A DNA stretch of 64,000 bases from Paenibacillus apiarius (GTDB taxonomy: Bacteria; Bacillota; Bacilli; Paenibacillales; Paenibacillaceae), in the NCBI RefSeq assembly GCF_017052585.1, contig NZ_JAFFHZ010000001.1, positions 992,001 through 1,056,000 on the forward strand. Direction: 5' to 3'. The position numbers were made by a program, and so were the translations under genes. The notes below the pieces were generated by a model. It was not told where the DNA came from and searched no databases. It saw only the letters and a list, made by a program, of their open reading frames with translations. Below are positions 35,919 to 43,230 of this stretch, piece after piece (within the stretch, counting starts at the first letter, position 1; the number at the start of each line of letters is the position of its first letter).

Positions 35919-37211
35919 TTATAATATGAAGCGCAGAGAGAATGTTTCCGCATCGGCCGCCTCCTGCAGCTTCTTTATTTCCGCCAGTACTTCGCGCTCC
36001 ATTTGTTCCAGCATCCGGCACTGCTCCATGATCTGCTGCAGCGACATTTCTTTTGCCGCATTGCCGCTGTCCATCTCGTTGACGGCTGCTTGCAGCCCAT
36101 CCACCTTGCCTTCGAAATGCCGGAATAACCTTTCCACCTGCAAGCCGTAGAAAGCTAACCCGGTGTCAACAGGCAGCAAAGCCTTCATCGCAGAGAACGA
36201 GTTCAGCAAATCAATCTCTTCAATCGGCCGGAAGAAAGGTGCCCCCACTCCGAGCAAGAGCACCGGAATGAGCCAGTCAGATTCGCTTATGATGCTCTGG
36301 ACGATTGACAGCTGCGCCTGTGGTGAAAAGCATATATCGGTAAAGGGCGACCAGCACTCCCCGTAATCCGTCGAATATGTAATCGCAATTCGCCCGCCCT
36401 CTTCAACCAGCAGCAGCAGCAGCATTTCTCTCCTGCATATAAAGTAGGGCTGCGGCACCGCATCTTCAAATCGAACCGATAGCGGCATGCATGATCCGGG
36501 AATTCGCGTTGGGTTGGCATAATGAGATGCAACCGCCGTACCGCTGAGGATCGTCCACGCCGCATGAGGCTGGCCGTCTTCATCGACGGACAATCCAATC
36601 TTCCACCGCTGGCGAACCTCTGCCGCTGCGAACAGGCGCATCCATACCTCGTCGCTCTCGTGCTTGAAATCCACTTCAAGCAGCTCAAGAGCATGCTGCT
36701 CTTCTTCATCGCTGCACACATGAAACAAGCCGTAAAGCCTCCCTTGCTCGCTTACGGTAAATAACGCTTGCTCGATACGTTGGCCCGTTTGACCCGGACT
36801 CATATCCGGAAACGTAACGGAACGCTCGCGCCACACTCCTTTATGGCAGACTTTCATCTTGAACGTCAGCGCCTCTTGCTCTTTCACGACATAACCAATA
36901 TATAGGGCGGACCGATGCATGAATAAATACGGGAACCCGGCACTCCCGCTGCGCTCAATGCACCGTTCCTGCTGCAGGCCCGTATCCAGAGAACACTTCA
37001 AATAGTAGAGACCCGTATCGCATTGCGCCAGAACATGAATTTGATGCTCAGATGGGATCGCGCAAAATTGTCTGATCGGCCCGTGCGCCTGCCATGTCAT
37101 GAACAGCGGCGGCTCCTGCAGCCGATGCACCGCATGCTGCAGCACCCCGTCACGGTTAATGCCGAGCCAATGCGAACCTTGCGGCATTTGAAAAAAGACA
37201 TTCCTCAGCAC
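35919..37211 (-). CDS. Propeller-like protein with C-terminal coiled coil, function unknown
   Basis: The 430-residue protein has strand-rich repeats (HWLGINRDGVLQHAVHRL, YYLKCSLDTGLQQER, LYIGYVVKEQEALTFKMKVC, LYGLFHVCSDEEEQHALELL, ITYSTDYGECWSP, a sialidase-like Asp-box resemblance). A coiled coil ends it (MSLQQIMEQCRMLEQMEREVLAEIKKL). No signal peptide is visible. GTG at 37211 has GGAGGG 6 bases upstream; GTG 37247 with AGGAGGT is a second option. The plan equals that of the protein at 26175. It precedes the acidic protein on the same strand and may form one operon with it and the JAMM peptidase. A structural role is guessed. Confidence 0.6.
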   Translation of the reverse strand: MLRNVFFQMPQGSHWLGINRDGVLQHAVHRLQEPPLFMTWQAHGPIRQFCAIPSEHQIHVLAQCDTGLYYLKCSLDTGLQQERCIERSGSAGFPYLFMHRSALYIGYVVKEQEALTFKMKVCHKGVWRERSVTFPDMSPGQTGQRIEQALFTVSEQGRLYGLFHVCSDEEEQHALELLEVDFKHESDEVWMRLFAAAEVRQRWKIGLSVDEDGQPHAAWTILSGTAVASHYANPTRIPGSCMPLSVRFEDAVPQPYFICRREMLLLLLVEEGGRIAITYSTDYGECWSPFTDICFSPQAQLSIVQSIISESDWLIPVLLLGVGAPFFRPIEEIDLLNSFSAMKALLPVDTGLAFYGLQVERLFRHFEGKVDGLQAAVNEMDSGNAAKEMSLQQIMEQCRMLEQMEREVLAEIKKLQEAADAETFSLRFIL

Positions 37212-37245
37212 CGTTATCCCTCCAAAAAATTCATGGGGTTTCGTC

Positions 37246-37273
37246 ACCTTTTTATTACCTCCTCCATAGACTG
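37246..37273 (+). promoter_or_regulatory. Candidate sigma-K promoter for the coat-like gene
   Basis: ACC, then exactly 16 bases, then CATAGACTG, a match to sigma-K with G at the last -10 position, 39 bases before the start codon. It has the same layout as the candidates at 32465 and 32524. Confidence 0.5.
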
Positions 37274-37312
37274 TATTGAATTTGAATTCTATAAAGGAGG
37301 CCTGAAACATCA

Positions 37313-37975
37313 ATGGAGAGCAAGTTGGTTCAAGGGCAGACGACACCCCCCGAATATTTGCCTTTACCCTCTTTGGAATGTATAGAGGTTCCTAAAATAT
37401 TCGATTGGGTGTTGAAAGTAACCCAAATTGTCGACGAGTCCACAGTCGATCCGATGTCCTGCTTACCGCTTCCGACCTCATTCCGAATCGAGGTAAGAGT
37501 AGTTGACGTCGACTGCGAAGAGAAAGTTGGTTCTACGAGAGAAAACGTAGTTGTCACGGTCGGTGGCACTCCAGTGACGTTGCAACGGGTAGTCATAAGA
37601 AAGTTCGGAACGTATGAGGTAACGATTATCGACACCTCGGTTATCCCGAACGTTGTGCACTGCAAATATACGAAGAACTTCGTGCGCTTTGAAAAAGTGC
37701 TCTTGTGCGCTCCTCCGGGAACGGTAATCGATTGCCATATCGTGCCGGAAGCAACAAGAATCGAGTTCTTGGATATCGTGAACAACACGTTCGTCAACGT
37801 CGATATCGTCATTTGCCAAAGCATTCAAGTGAAAGCTAACGTCAAGATGATGGTTGAAGCGGAATTGTGCCAGCCGCGCGCTGAAATTCCGATTCCGGAA
37901 GGTCCTTGTGTGGTCACGTTCCCTCAACAATGCCCTGACGTCTTCCCTGGTGCGCCTTATCCGTTCCCTGGATAA
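37313..37975 (+). CDS. Spore-coat-like Cys-containing protein
   Basis: The 220-residue protein starts with a Cys-containing CIEVPKIFDWVLKVTQ motif. This resembles the opening of some Bacillales spore-coat or exosporium proteins (the C-x-V-x-K-x-x-DWV type). Strand-rich segments follow (FRIEVRVVDVDCEEKVGS, YEVTIIDTSVIPNVVHCKY, NTFVNVDIVICQSIQV), and it ends in a Pro-rich tail (DVFPGAPYPFPG). There is no signal peptide. AAAGGAGG precedes the ATG, and the promoter looks like sigma-K. I infer a coat or crust structural protein; the family match is by memory of motifs only. Confidence 0.6.
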   Translation: MESKLVQGQTTPPEYLPLPSLECIEVPKIFDWVLKVTQIVDESTVDPMSCLPLPTSFRIEVRVVDVDCEEKVGSTRENVVVTVGGTPVTLQRVVIRKFGTYEVTIIDTSVIPNVVHCKYTKNFVRFEKVLLCAPPGTVIDCHIVPEATRIEFLDIVNNTFVNVDIVICQSIQVKANVKMMVEAELCQPRAEIPIPEGPCVVTFPQQCPDVFPGAPYPFPG

Positions 37976-37993
37976 TTTAAATGCTGATCGCTT

Positions 37994-38023
37994 GGGGTGG
38001 TGGACCAAACCATCCCTTTTTTA
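37994..38023 (+). terminator. Terminator after the coat-like gene
   Basis: An 8-bp stem (GGGGTGGT / ACCATCCC, one G-T pair) with a 7-base loop is followed directly by TTTTTT. It separates the coat-like gene from the CgeB-like gene, though leaky read-through would allow cotranscription. Confidence 0.75.
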
Positions 38024-38063
38024 ATCTTTCGTCCTTTCTTCACAGGCAAGCAAGGAGGCGTCT

Positions 38064-39044
38064 ATGAAGCTGTATTATATTGCTTCCGGCTACCGGAGAC
38101 CGATTGATATTCTCGATAATGCGCTGATGAAAGCAGTTTGCGGACACAGTCACGAGGTGCGGCTATTTCGGCTCAATCGGACTCCCATTCAGAGCTTGCT
38201 GCCCGAAATCCGTCAATTCGCTCCTGATTTTGTGCTTACGCTGTGCGGACCGAAGTCATTTCTTCCTCCGGAGCTGATTCGCGCCATCCGGGCTATGGGC
38301 ATTCCAACGGGCGTCTGGTTCACGGACGATCCATACGCGATCGACAACGCGTTGCGAGTGGCTCCGCATTACGATTATGTGTTTACGATTGATTCCGGGT
38401 GCATCCCCTACTATGAAAGGAACGGCAGCAAGCGCGTATTTCACCTGCCGCTCGGAACAGACTTGGACATTTTTCGTCCGTATGCCGTTCATGCTTCGTA
38501 CCGGAACGACGTATGCTTCATCGGAACGGGCTACGACAATCGGCTTGCTTTCATGAAGGAAGCGCTGCGGTATGTCAACAAGGATGTCCGGGTGCAATTG
38601 GTCGGTCATTTCTGGGAAACGGTAGACTGGTCAGGCGGCTGCGTGCCAAGCATTCGGAGCAAATGGATTAATTTCTCGGAAACGCCTCGTTATTTTAACG
38701 GCGCAAGCATCGTCTTGAATATCCATAGGAGCGAGGACGACTCGCTCATCGATAAGAACAAAGCCGGGGCTCCCGCTCATACGATCAACAACCGCACATT
38801 CGATATCGCAGCATGCCGGGCTTTTCAGCTTACCGATTACCGTCCGGATCTGGAATTATTCTATACGCCGGGAGAAGAGATTGGCTGCTATGACTCCCCG
38901 AAGCAGTGCGCGGATCTCATCCACCACTATATGAACGAACCCGGGAAAAGGCAGGAAGCGGCAGCCAAAGCCTATCACAGAACATGTGCCCAGCATACCT
39001 TTTCGCATAGGCTGAACAGCTTGCTGAATTACATCGCAACCTGA
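38064..39044 (+). CDS. CgeB-like glycosyltransferase (spore maturation type)
   Basis: The 326-residue protein has the DUF3880-plus-GT1_2 layout of the CgeB family. The N-terminal part has FAPDFVLTLCGPKSFLPPELI and IPTGVWFTDDPYAIDNAL, then DYVFTIDSGCIPYYER and HLPLGTDLDIFRPY. The C-terminal part has YRNDVCFIGTGYDNRLAFMKE and VVLNIHRS-type helices, ending with NNRTFDIAACRAFQLTDYRPDLE. In Bacillus subtilis cgeB is transcribed late in the mother cell and modifies the spore's outermost layer. AAGGAGG lies 7 bases before the ATG. It follows the coat-like gene, which fits glycosylation of that protein or layer. Confidence 0.8.
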   Translation: MKLYYIASGYRRPIDILDNALMKAVCGHSHEVRLFRLNRTPIQSLLPEIRQFAPDFVLTLCGPKSFLPPELIRAIRAMGIPTGVWFTDDPYAIDNALRVAPHYDYVFTIDSGCIPYYERNGSKRVFHLPLGTDLDIFRPYAVHASYRNDVCFIGTGYDNRLAFMKEALRYVNKDVRVQLVGHFWETVDWSGGCVPSIRSKWINFSETPRYFNGASIVLNIHRSEDDSLIDKNKAGAPAHTINNRTFDIAACRAFQLTDYRPDLELFYTPGEEIGCYDSPKQCADLIHHYMNEPGKRQEAAAKAYHRTCAQHTFSHRLNSLLNYIAT

Positions 39045-39157
39045 CGACTAACCGAGCCATAATTTATCATATGCTATTATGATTTTGAAAGATGCAGACG
39101 GCTGCCTTATTAGTGGACAAATAAGCATCCATTTAATGCGTGGTTCAAAAAGAGCAT

Positions 39158-39181
39158 AAAAAAAGGCAGGCAGTTGCCTGC
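39158..39181 (-). terminator. Terminator of the DUF1360 gene
   Basis: On the minus strand a GCAGGC/GCCTGC stem with a 4-base loop is followed by a T run (A58-64 on the plus strand), directly after the stop codon. Confidence 0.75.
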
Positions 39182-39529
39182 TCAGCCTTTAACAAACGAT
39201 TCCAGAATCCCGGCCGCCCCGGCGATCGCCAGCACGAGCACGAACGGATAAGCAATATCCGGTATAAGTAAATAAGCTGCTCCCACTGCGGCGGCACACC
39301 ACACTCCGACGCACCAATAACAGGTCAAGAGCTTCCGCATAAATGCGTGAAAACGTCCGCCTTTTTCGTCAATTACGGCATAAATGGCGCCCGTTTCGTC
39401 GGTGTGGAACCGTTCCTCCACAAACGGGCGGCGCAAAAATGCCGTTATTTCATCGAACACGATAAGCCTCGTCAAGCGGTAGCTTGCCAAAAATAGAAGC
39501 ACGAACGTAAACCAAGAGATGTCCCACAT
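39182..39529 (-). CDS. DUF1360 (YjcA-like) sporulation membrane protein
   Basis: The 115-residue protein has two or three membrane segments (FTFVLLFLASYRLTRLIVF; the C-terminal VGAAYLLIPDIAYPFVLVLAIAGAAGIL). It shows the DUF1360 signature LTCYWCVGVWC and the YRLTRLIVFDEIT start. B. subtilis YjcA of this family is annotated as a sporulation protein of unknown role. GGGGGAAC precedes the ATG. On the minus strand upstream, CATACAAT at about 39580-39590 matches a sigma-E -10 element, but I see no matching -35. Confidence 0.8.
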   Translation of the reverse strand: MWDISWFTFVLLFLASYRLTRLIVFDEITAFLRRPFVEERFHTDETGAIYAVIDEKGGRFHAFMRKLLTCYWCVGVWCAAAVGAAYLLIPDIAYPFVLVLAIAGAAGILESFVKG

Positions 39530-39658
39530 CAGCAGTTCCCCCCATGTCCTGCAAAACGTACCGGTTCAATTCATTGTATGTCACCCTGGACCTGACAAGA
39601 ACCGAATACATAGCCGCGTTCAACGCGCTTGATATGAAAGCTAAGGAGGAACCTTGCG

Positions 39659-40048
39659 ATGTCTCTGATGATTATTCAATCCGGCGAACAGCTTACGCAG
39701 CTCATTCAGCAATCCGATGCCAGACCGTTGTTTTTATACAAACATAGCTCGCGCTGCGGGTCGAGCCGGGTCGCCCATATCGCGCTCAATCAGTTTATAT
39801 CCCGCTTTCCGGACGTCTCTTCCCGCTTCGCATTCGGCGTTATCCGGGTCGTCGAGGAAAAGGCGCTGTCCGATCGGGTATCTCTCGAACTCGGAATCCC
39901 TCACGTATCTCCGCAAATTATTTTAATCAACCGGCAAAAGGTCGTCTGGCACGCCTCTCACCAACAGATTAATTCCAACCAATTGTGCAGAATAGCCCTT
40001 CATTTTCTGAATGCGCCTGAGACTCGCGGAAAAATATATATAGAATGA
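39659..40048 (+). CDS. brxC: Monothiol bacilliredoxin BrxC (YtxJ/DUF2847)
   Basis: BrxC removes bacillithiol from oxidised protein thiols. The 129-residue protein has a thioredoxin-like fold with the family motif LYKHSSRCGSSRVAHIAL, where a single Cys is followed by xxS, then VSLELGIPHVSPQIILINRQKVVWHASH with the cis-Pro loop. AAGGAGG precedes ATG 39659. Bacillithiol is the low-molecular thiol of Bacillales and relatives, which supports the host assignment. It stands alone between DUF1360 and selD. Confidence 0.88.
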   Translation: MSLMIIQSGEQLTQLIQQSDARPLFLYKHSSRCGSSRVAHIALNQFISRFPDVSSRFAFGVIRVVEEKALSDRVSLELGIPHVSPQIILINRQKVVWHASHQQINSNQLCRIALHFLNAPETRGKIYIE

Positions 40049-40054
40049 CGCTTA

Positions 40055-41131
40055 TTAGCCGCGATTGCCGACCATCTGCCCCGTCACGGTAATTTGACCC
40101 GGATGATCCGCAACGACATCGCCGATGCATGCTGCCGCAACGCCTTTATCGTTCATCGCTTGCAGCAGGGCTTCCGCGTCTGCCTCCGCTACGGATAACA
40201 GCAATCCGCCGGAAGTAACGGCATCGCACATAATCAGCTGCGATAGGTCATCCAAGCGACCGTCAAAGCGAATGTTATCCTTCACATGATTGAAGTTGTT
40301 CTTTGTGCCGCCGGGTACGGCGCCCTGCTCCGCCAACTCGCGCACGCGCGGAAGAACCGGAACGGACTCTGCATAAATGCGCAGGCCGGTCTGGCTGCCC
40401 TGCGCCATTTCCGAACCGTGCCCGAGCAAACCGAAGCCGGTAACATCCGTGCAGGCGTGAACATCATAAGCCGCCATCACTTCCGCCGCCGTCTTGTTGA
40501 GCATCGTCATCGTCTTTGTCACGAGCTCGATTTCATCTGGCTGCAGCAGCTCGCGCTTGAGCGAGGTAGTCATAATGCCGACCCCGATCGGCTTCGTTAA
40601 CACGAGCTTGTCTCCCGGACGGGCGCCGGCGTTGGTGAGCACCTTATCCGGGTGTATGATGCCGGTTACAGCCATTCCGAATTTCGGCTCCGCATCATCG
40701 ATGGAGTGGCCTCCGACCAATGTAGCCCCCGCCTCCTTGACCTTGTCTCCCGCTCCACGCAATATTTCTGCCAGCACGGACTTATCCAGCTTTGAGATCG
40801 GAAATGCCACAATGTTGAGTGCCGTCAACGGCTTGCCGCCCATCGCATAAATATCGCTAAGCGCGTTGGCTGCCGCAACCTGGCCGAATGCGTACGGTTC
40901 GTCCACAATTGGCGTGAAGAAATCGACCGTCTGCACGATCGCAAGCTCGTCGTTCAACCGGAACACGCCTGCATCGTCGCTTGTGTCCAAGCCGACGATC
41001 AAATCGGGATGCTTCTCCGCCGCGGGCAGCTGCCGCAGCACCTGCGCCAAATCTGCAGGGCCAATCTTGCAGCCGCATCCTCCTTTGCTTGACAAAGTCG
41101 TCAAACGGACATTGTTGGGTTGTTGCTCCAT
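40055..41131 (-). CDS. selD: Selenide, water dikinase (selenophosphate synthase)
   Basis: SelD makes selenophosphate from selenide and ATP. The 358-residue protein has the catalytic GGCGCKI (Cys, not Sec, with the following Lys), the DDAGVF metal ligand, VDFFTPIVDEPYAFGQVAAANALSDIYAMGG, TLVGGHSIDDAEPKFG, TDVTGFGLLGH and CDAVTSGGLLLS. AGGAGG lies 10 bases before the ATG. Its partner mnmH is at 10.4-11.5 kb. No selA, selB or Sec tRNA is visible, so selenium probably serves tRNA modification here. Confidence 0.95.
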   Translation of the reverse strand: MEQQPNNVRLTTLSSKGGCGCKIGPADLAQVLRQLPAAEKHPDLIVGLDTSDDAGVFRLNDELAIVQTVDFFTPIVDEPYAFGQVAAANALSDIYAMGGKPLTALNIVAFPISKLDKSVLAEILRGAGDKVKEAGATLVGGHSIDDAEPKFGMAVTGIIHPDKVLTNAGARPGDKLVLTKPIGVGIMTTSLKRELLQPDEIELVTKTMTMLNKTAAEVMAAYDVHACTDVTGFGLLGHGSEMAQGSQTGLRIYAESVPVLPRVRELAEQGAVPGGTKNNFNHVKDNIRFDGRLDDLSQLIMCDAVTSGGLLLSVAEADAEALLQAMNDKGVAAACIGDVVADHPGQITVTGQMVGNRG

Positions 41132-41395
41132 CTTTCATCATCCTCCTGATTATAGGCCAAAACATCTGTCATTATTTTACCACACTACATGGTCTCTCTC
41201 TGACATGAATTATCGTATCATTGATTCTCCAATGCGGCAGGCGGGAAAGGTGTTAATTGGGTGTTAAGAAATAAGGTAGCGCTATGGATGGATGGTATTG
41301 CTCTAAATAGTCCTTTTGCCCACTATCCCAACTATTCAGAAAATGAGCACAGCATGTAGCTATTTGCCCATTTTTCAGTAAAAGATCAAAATCTA

Positions 41396-41668
41396 TTACA
41401 TTTCATCGTATATTGCAATATCATCGTCTGCCATAGAAGTGATGCAATCCATGTCCGCAACACTATCAATAGCCGTTTTTTTATAGTATCGAGATAATGC
41501 ACTGCAGCACCATCCACCGTACGTGGCATTTACAGGACTAAAACATGACTCAAAGACTTCCTTGCACACAAAGCAGACCATCCTCATTAACTTGAGAATG
41601 ATCTCTTGAGCATCGAATAATGGCAGTGACGCAATGCTGCAACTATAATGGGCTCGCTTAACTGCCAT
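41396..41668 (-). CDS. Weakly supported hypothetical protein
   Basis: A 90-codon frame starting ATG 41668 encodes a cysteine-rich protein (MVCFVCKEVFESCF, GGWCCSALSRYYKK) with an acidic tail. AAGGATATTG upstream is only a poor ribosome site, and I recognise no family. The rest of the gap from 41132 to 41821 shows no other supportable feature. It may not be a gene. Confidence 0.25.
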   Translation of the reverse strand: MAVKRAHYSCSIASLPLFDAQEIILKLMRMVCFVCKEVFESCFSPVNATYGGWCCSALSRYYKKTAIDSVADMDCITSMADDDIAIYDEM

Positions 41669-41821
41669 ACTTGACAATATCCTTATCGATAAATGCTGAT
41701 ATTTGCACAATTGTAGCGTTTATCATCTCACTGTAAATGGAAGCTTCGTGATAAGTTATGCTGATTGTCCAGCTCTAAACCTTGTCAATTTCAGCTTAAA
41801 ACAAGACGCAAACGTTTTCCG

Positions 41822-42733
41822 TCAAGCAGCAAGAGGCATTCTCCCTCTCGTTCTTCCATGTCTTCTCCACACTAACGCTGTAAAGATATTAACGGATAAA
41901 CATTGATCCGCCAACCGTTCCCATATGGATACATGCTGCGATTCAAGATTGCAGCGATAGCAGTATTCGTCCAAATAAGCTTGCAAGTATGTCCCACCCA
42001 AGCCATGAAACGTCTTATTAATCCAAGCGCGAGCCTGATCAGCAAGGTGACGAAGCACATCAGGCCGGCGAAAACGGAAAGGGTGCTTCATAATGTCAAC
42101 ATTACGCGCATCATAAGATACGTGCCGTGAGACAAATGCTTCCCGCCCCTCATTCATCAAGCTCTTATAGGATAAATGTTTGCGCAAAACAAGCTTCATC
42201 TTCACATAGATGGGAGTGTTGTCCTCACTCATCGAGGCGGCAATCATATACGGATGTTCCTTGGTATGCAAATGAAATAAAGGAGTGTATTTCGGTCCAT
42301 AGCAGGTCAAGGCGGCACGAACAGCCTGATCGAGCGGACGATCTGCATCGACTGCACTCATGACGGCTCTAAGCTTGTGCAGCATCGCCCAAGCCGTCTT
42401 ATAGGTAACTTGTATGAGTGAACTTAGCTGAACAGCATTAATCCCCTCGTCGGTTCTTGAAATGAGCCAAATGGCAGCCAGCCACTTCCTGAGTTCAGTC
42501 CGGCTTCCTTGCATTACTGTGCCTGCAATGAGAGAGCATTGATGGTGGCAGGAGCAGCATTGGTATAGCGGCAGCCGACGCGAACGAATCGTATACGCCT
42601 CACGGTGGTTGCAACAAGGACAAACGTAACCATGAGGCCACTTTCTCCGAAATACCTCATCCGCACATATTTCCTCAGAATGAAAATGCGCAAATAGCTC
42701 CTCCAACGACTTAAACGACACCCGCCCCACCAT
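41822..42733 (-). CDS. IS1595/ISXO2-like transposase, apparently degenerate
   Basis: The 303-residue protein has the ISXO2 N-terminal zinc ribbon (KWPHGYVCPCCNHREAYTI, LYQCCSCHHQCSLIAGTVMQ), then RKWLAAIWLISRTDEGINAVQLSSLI with YKTAWAMLHKLR, and a C-terminal FHGLGGTYLQAYLDEYCYRCN. The first DDE aspartate in its usual VDET-(Y)-GG context is missing (VDADRPLDQ instead), so transposition is doubtful. AGGAGGGC precedes ATG 42733. I see no terminal inverted repeats or target-site duplications. It may be a relic or a domesticated protein. Confidence 0.7.
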   Translation of the reverse strand: MVGRVSFKSLEELFAHFHSEEICADEVFRRKWPHGYVCPCCNHREAYTIRSRRLPLYQCCSCHHQCSLIAGTVMQGSRTELRKWLAAIWLISRTDEGINAVQLSSLIQVTYKTAWAMLHKLRAVMSAVDADRPLDQAVRAALTCYGPKYTPLFHLHTKEHPYMIAASMSEDNTPIYVKMKLVLRKHLSYKSLMNEGREAFVSRHVSYDARNVDIMKHPFRFRRPDVLRHLADQARAWINKTFHGLGGTYLQAYLDEYCYRCNLESQHVSIWERLADQCLSVNIFTALVWRRHGRTRGRMPLAA

Positions 42734-42888
42734 ATTACCGCCCTCCTGAAAGAGAACATTTGTTCTGCTTATGCAAATTATAGCAAATAAAGATTGATGT
42801 TTCAAGTAGATATATCCGGTATCCTTCTAGCTACTTAATCGCAGAATCTGAGCAACAACAGCTCTTACTGAATCATGATTTGAACAAC

Positions 42889-43120
42889 CTGAGACAATGG
42901 GAGAGCGGACAAAAGGACTTATCAAGACATAGGTAGAGTGCCATAGGCAGAGTGCGTAGGGTGCACAATAGAACTAGTTTTTGAGAGGCGTCTGCATCTC
43001 TTTTCCAACCCATTTAATGAAGCAATCGGACTGTTCCGGAGACGTCAGTTGCATGAGCTGAGACAATGGGAGAGTGAACAAAAGGACTTATCAAGAAAGA
43101 CATAGGGTCGGGTGCACATT
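42889..43120. repeat. Two degenerate direct repeats of about 80-90 bases
   Basis: CTGAGACAATGGGAGAG starts both copies (42889 and 43058), each followed by an (AC)AAAAGGACTTATCAAGA block and, later, a GGGTGCACA-TAGAA block. Copy 1 carries an extra insertion around GGTAGAGTGCCATAGGC. The segment between the IS1595-like gene and the leuA terminator has no supportable gene, so the repeats mark the scarred edge of the glycan block. Confidence 0.6.
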
Positions 43121-43135
43121 AGAATGACTCCATAA

Positions 43136-43170
43136 TAAAAAAGACTGCCCCACATTCATGTTGTGGGACA
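43136..43170 (-). terminator. Terminator of the ilvBNC-leuA operon
   Basis: A 9-bp stem (TGTCCCACA / TGTGGGGCA, one G-T pair) with a 7-base loop is followed by six T on the minus strand, about 60 bases after leuA. It ends the operon before any leuB, leuC or leuD. Confidence 0.8.
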
Positions 43171-43230
43171 ACCTTTGGCGGCGCTTGATTATTTATTTTC
43201 CATTGCGTGCATACAGCGCCTGATCAAAGC

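Noticed and set aside
39544-39747. 67-residue plus-strand frame before brxC
   Set aside because: It overlaps brxC, has no ribosome site, and matches no family I know.
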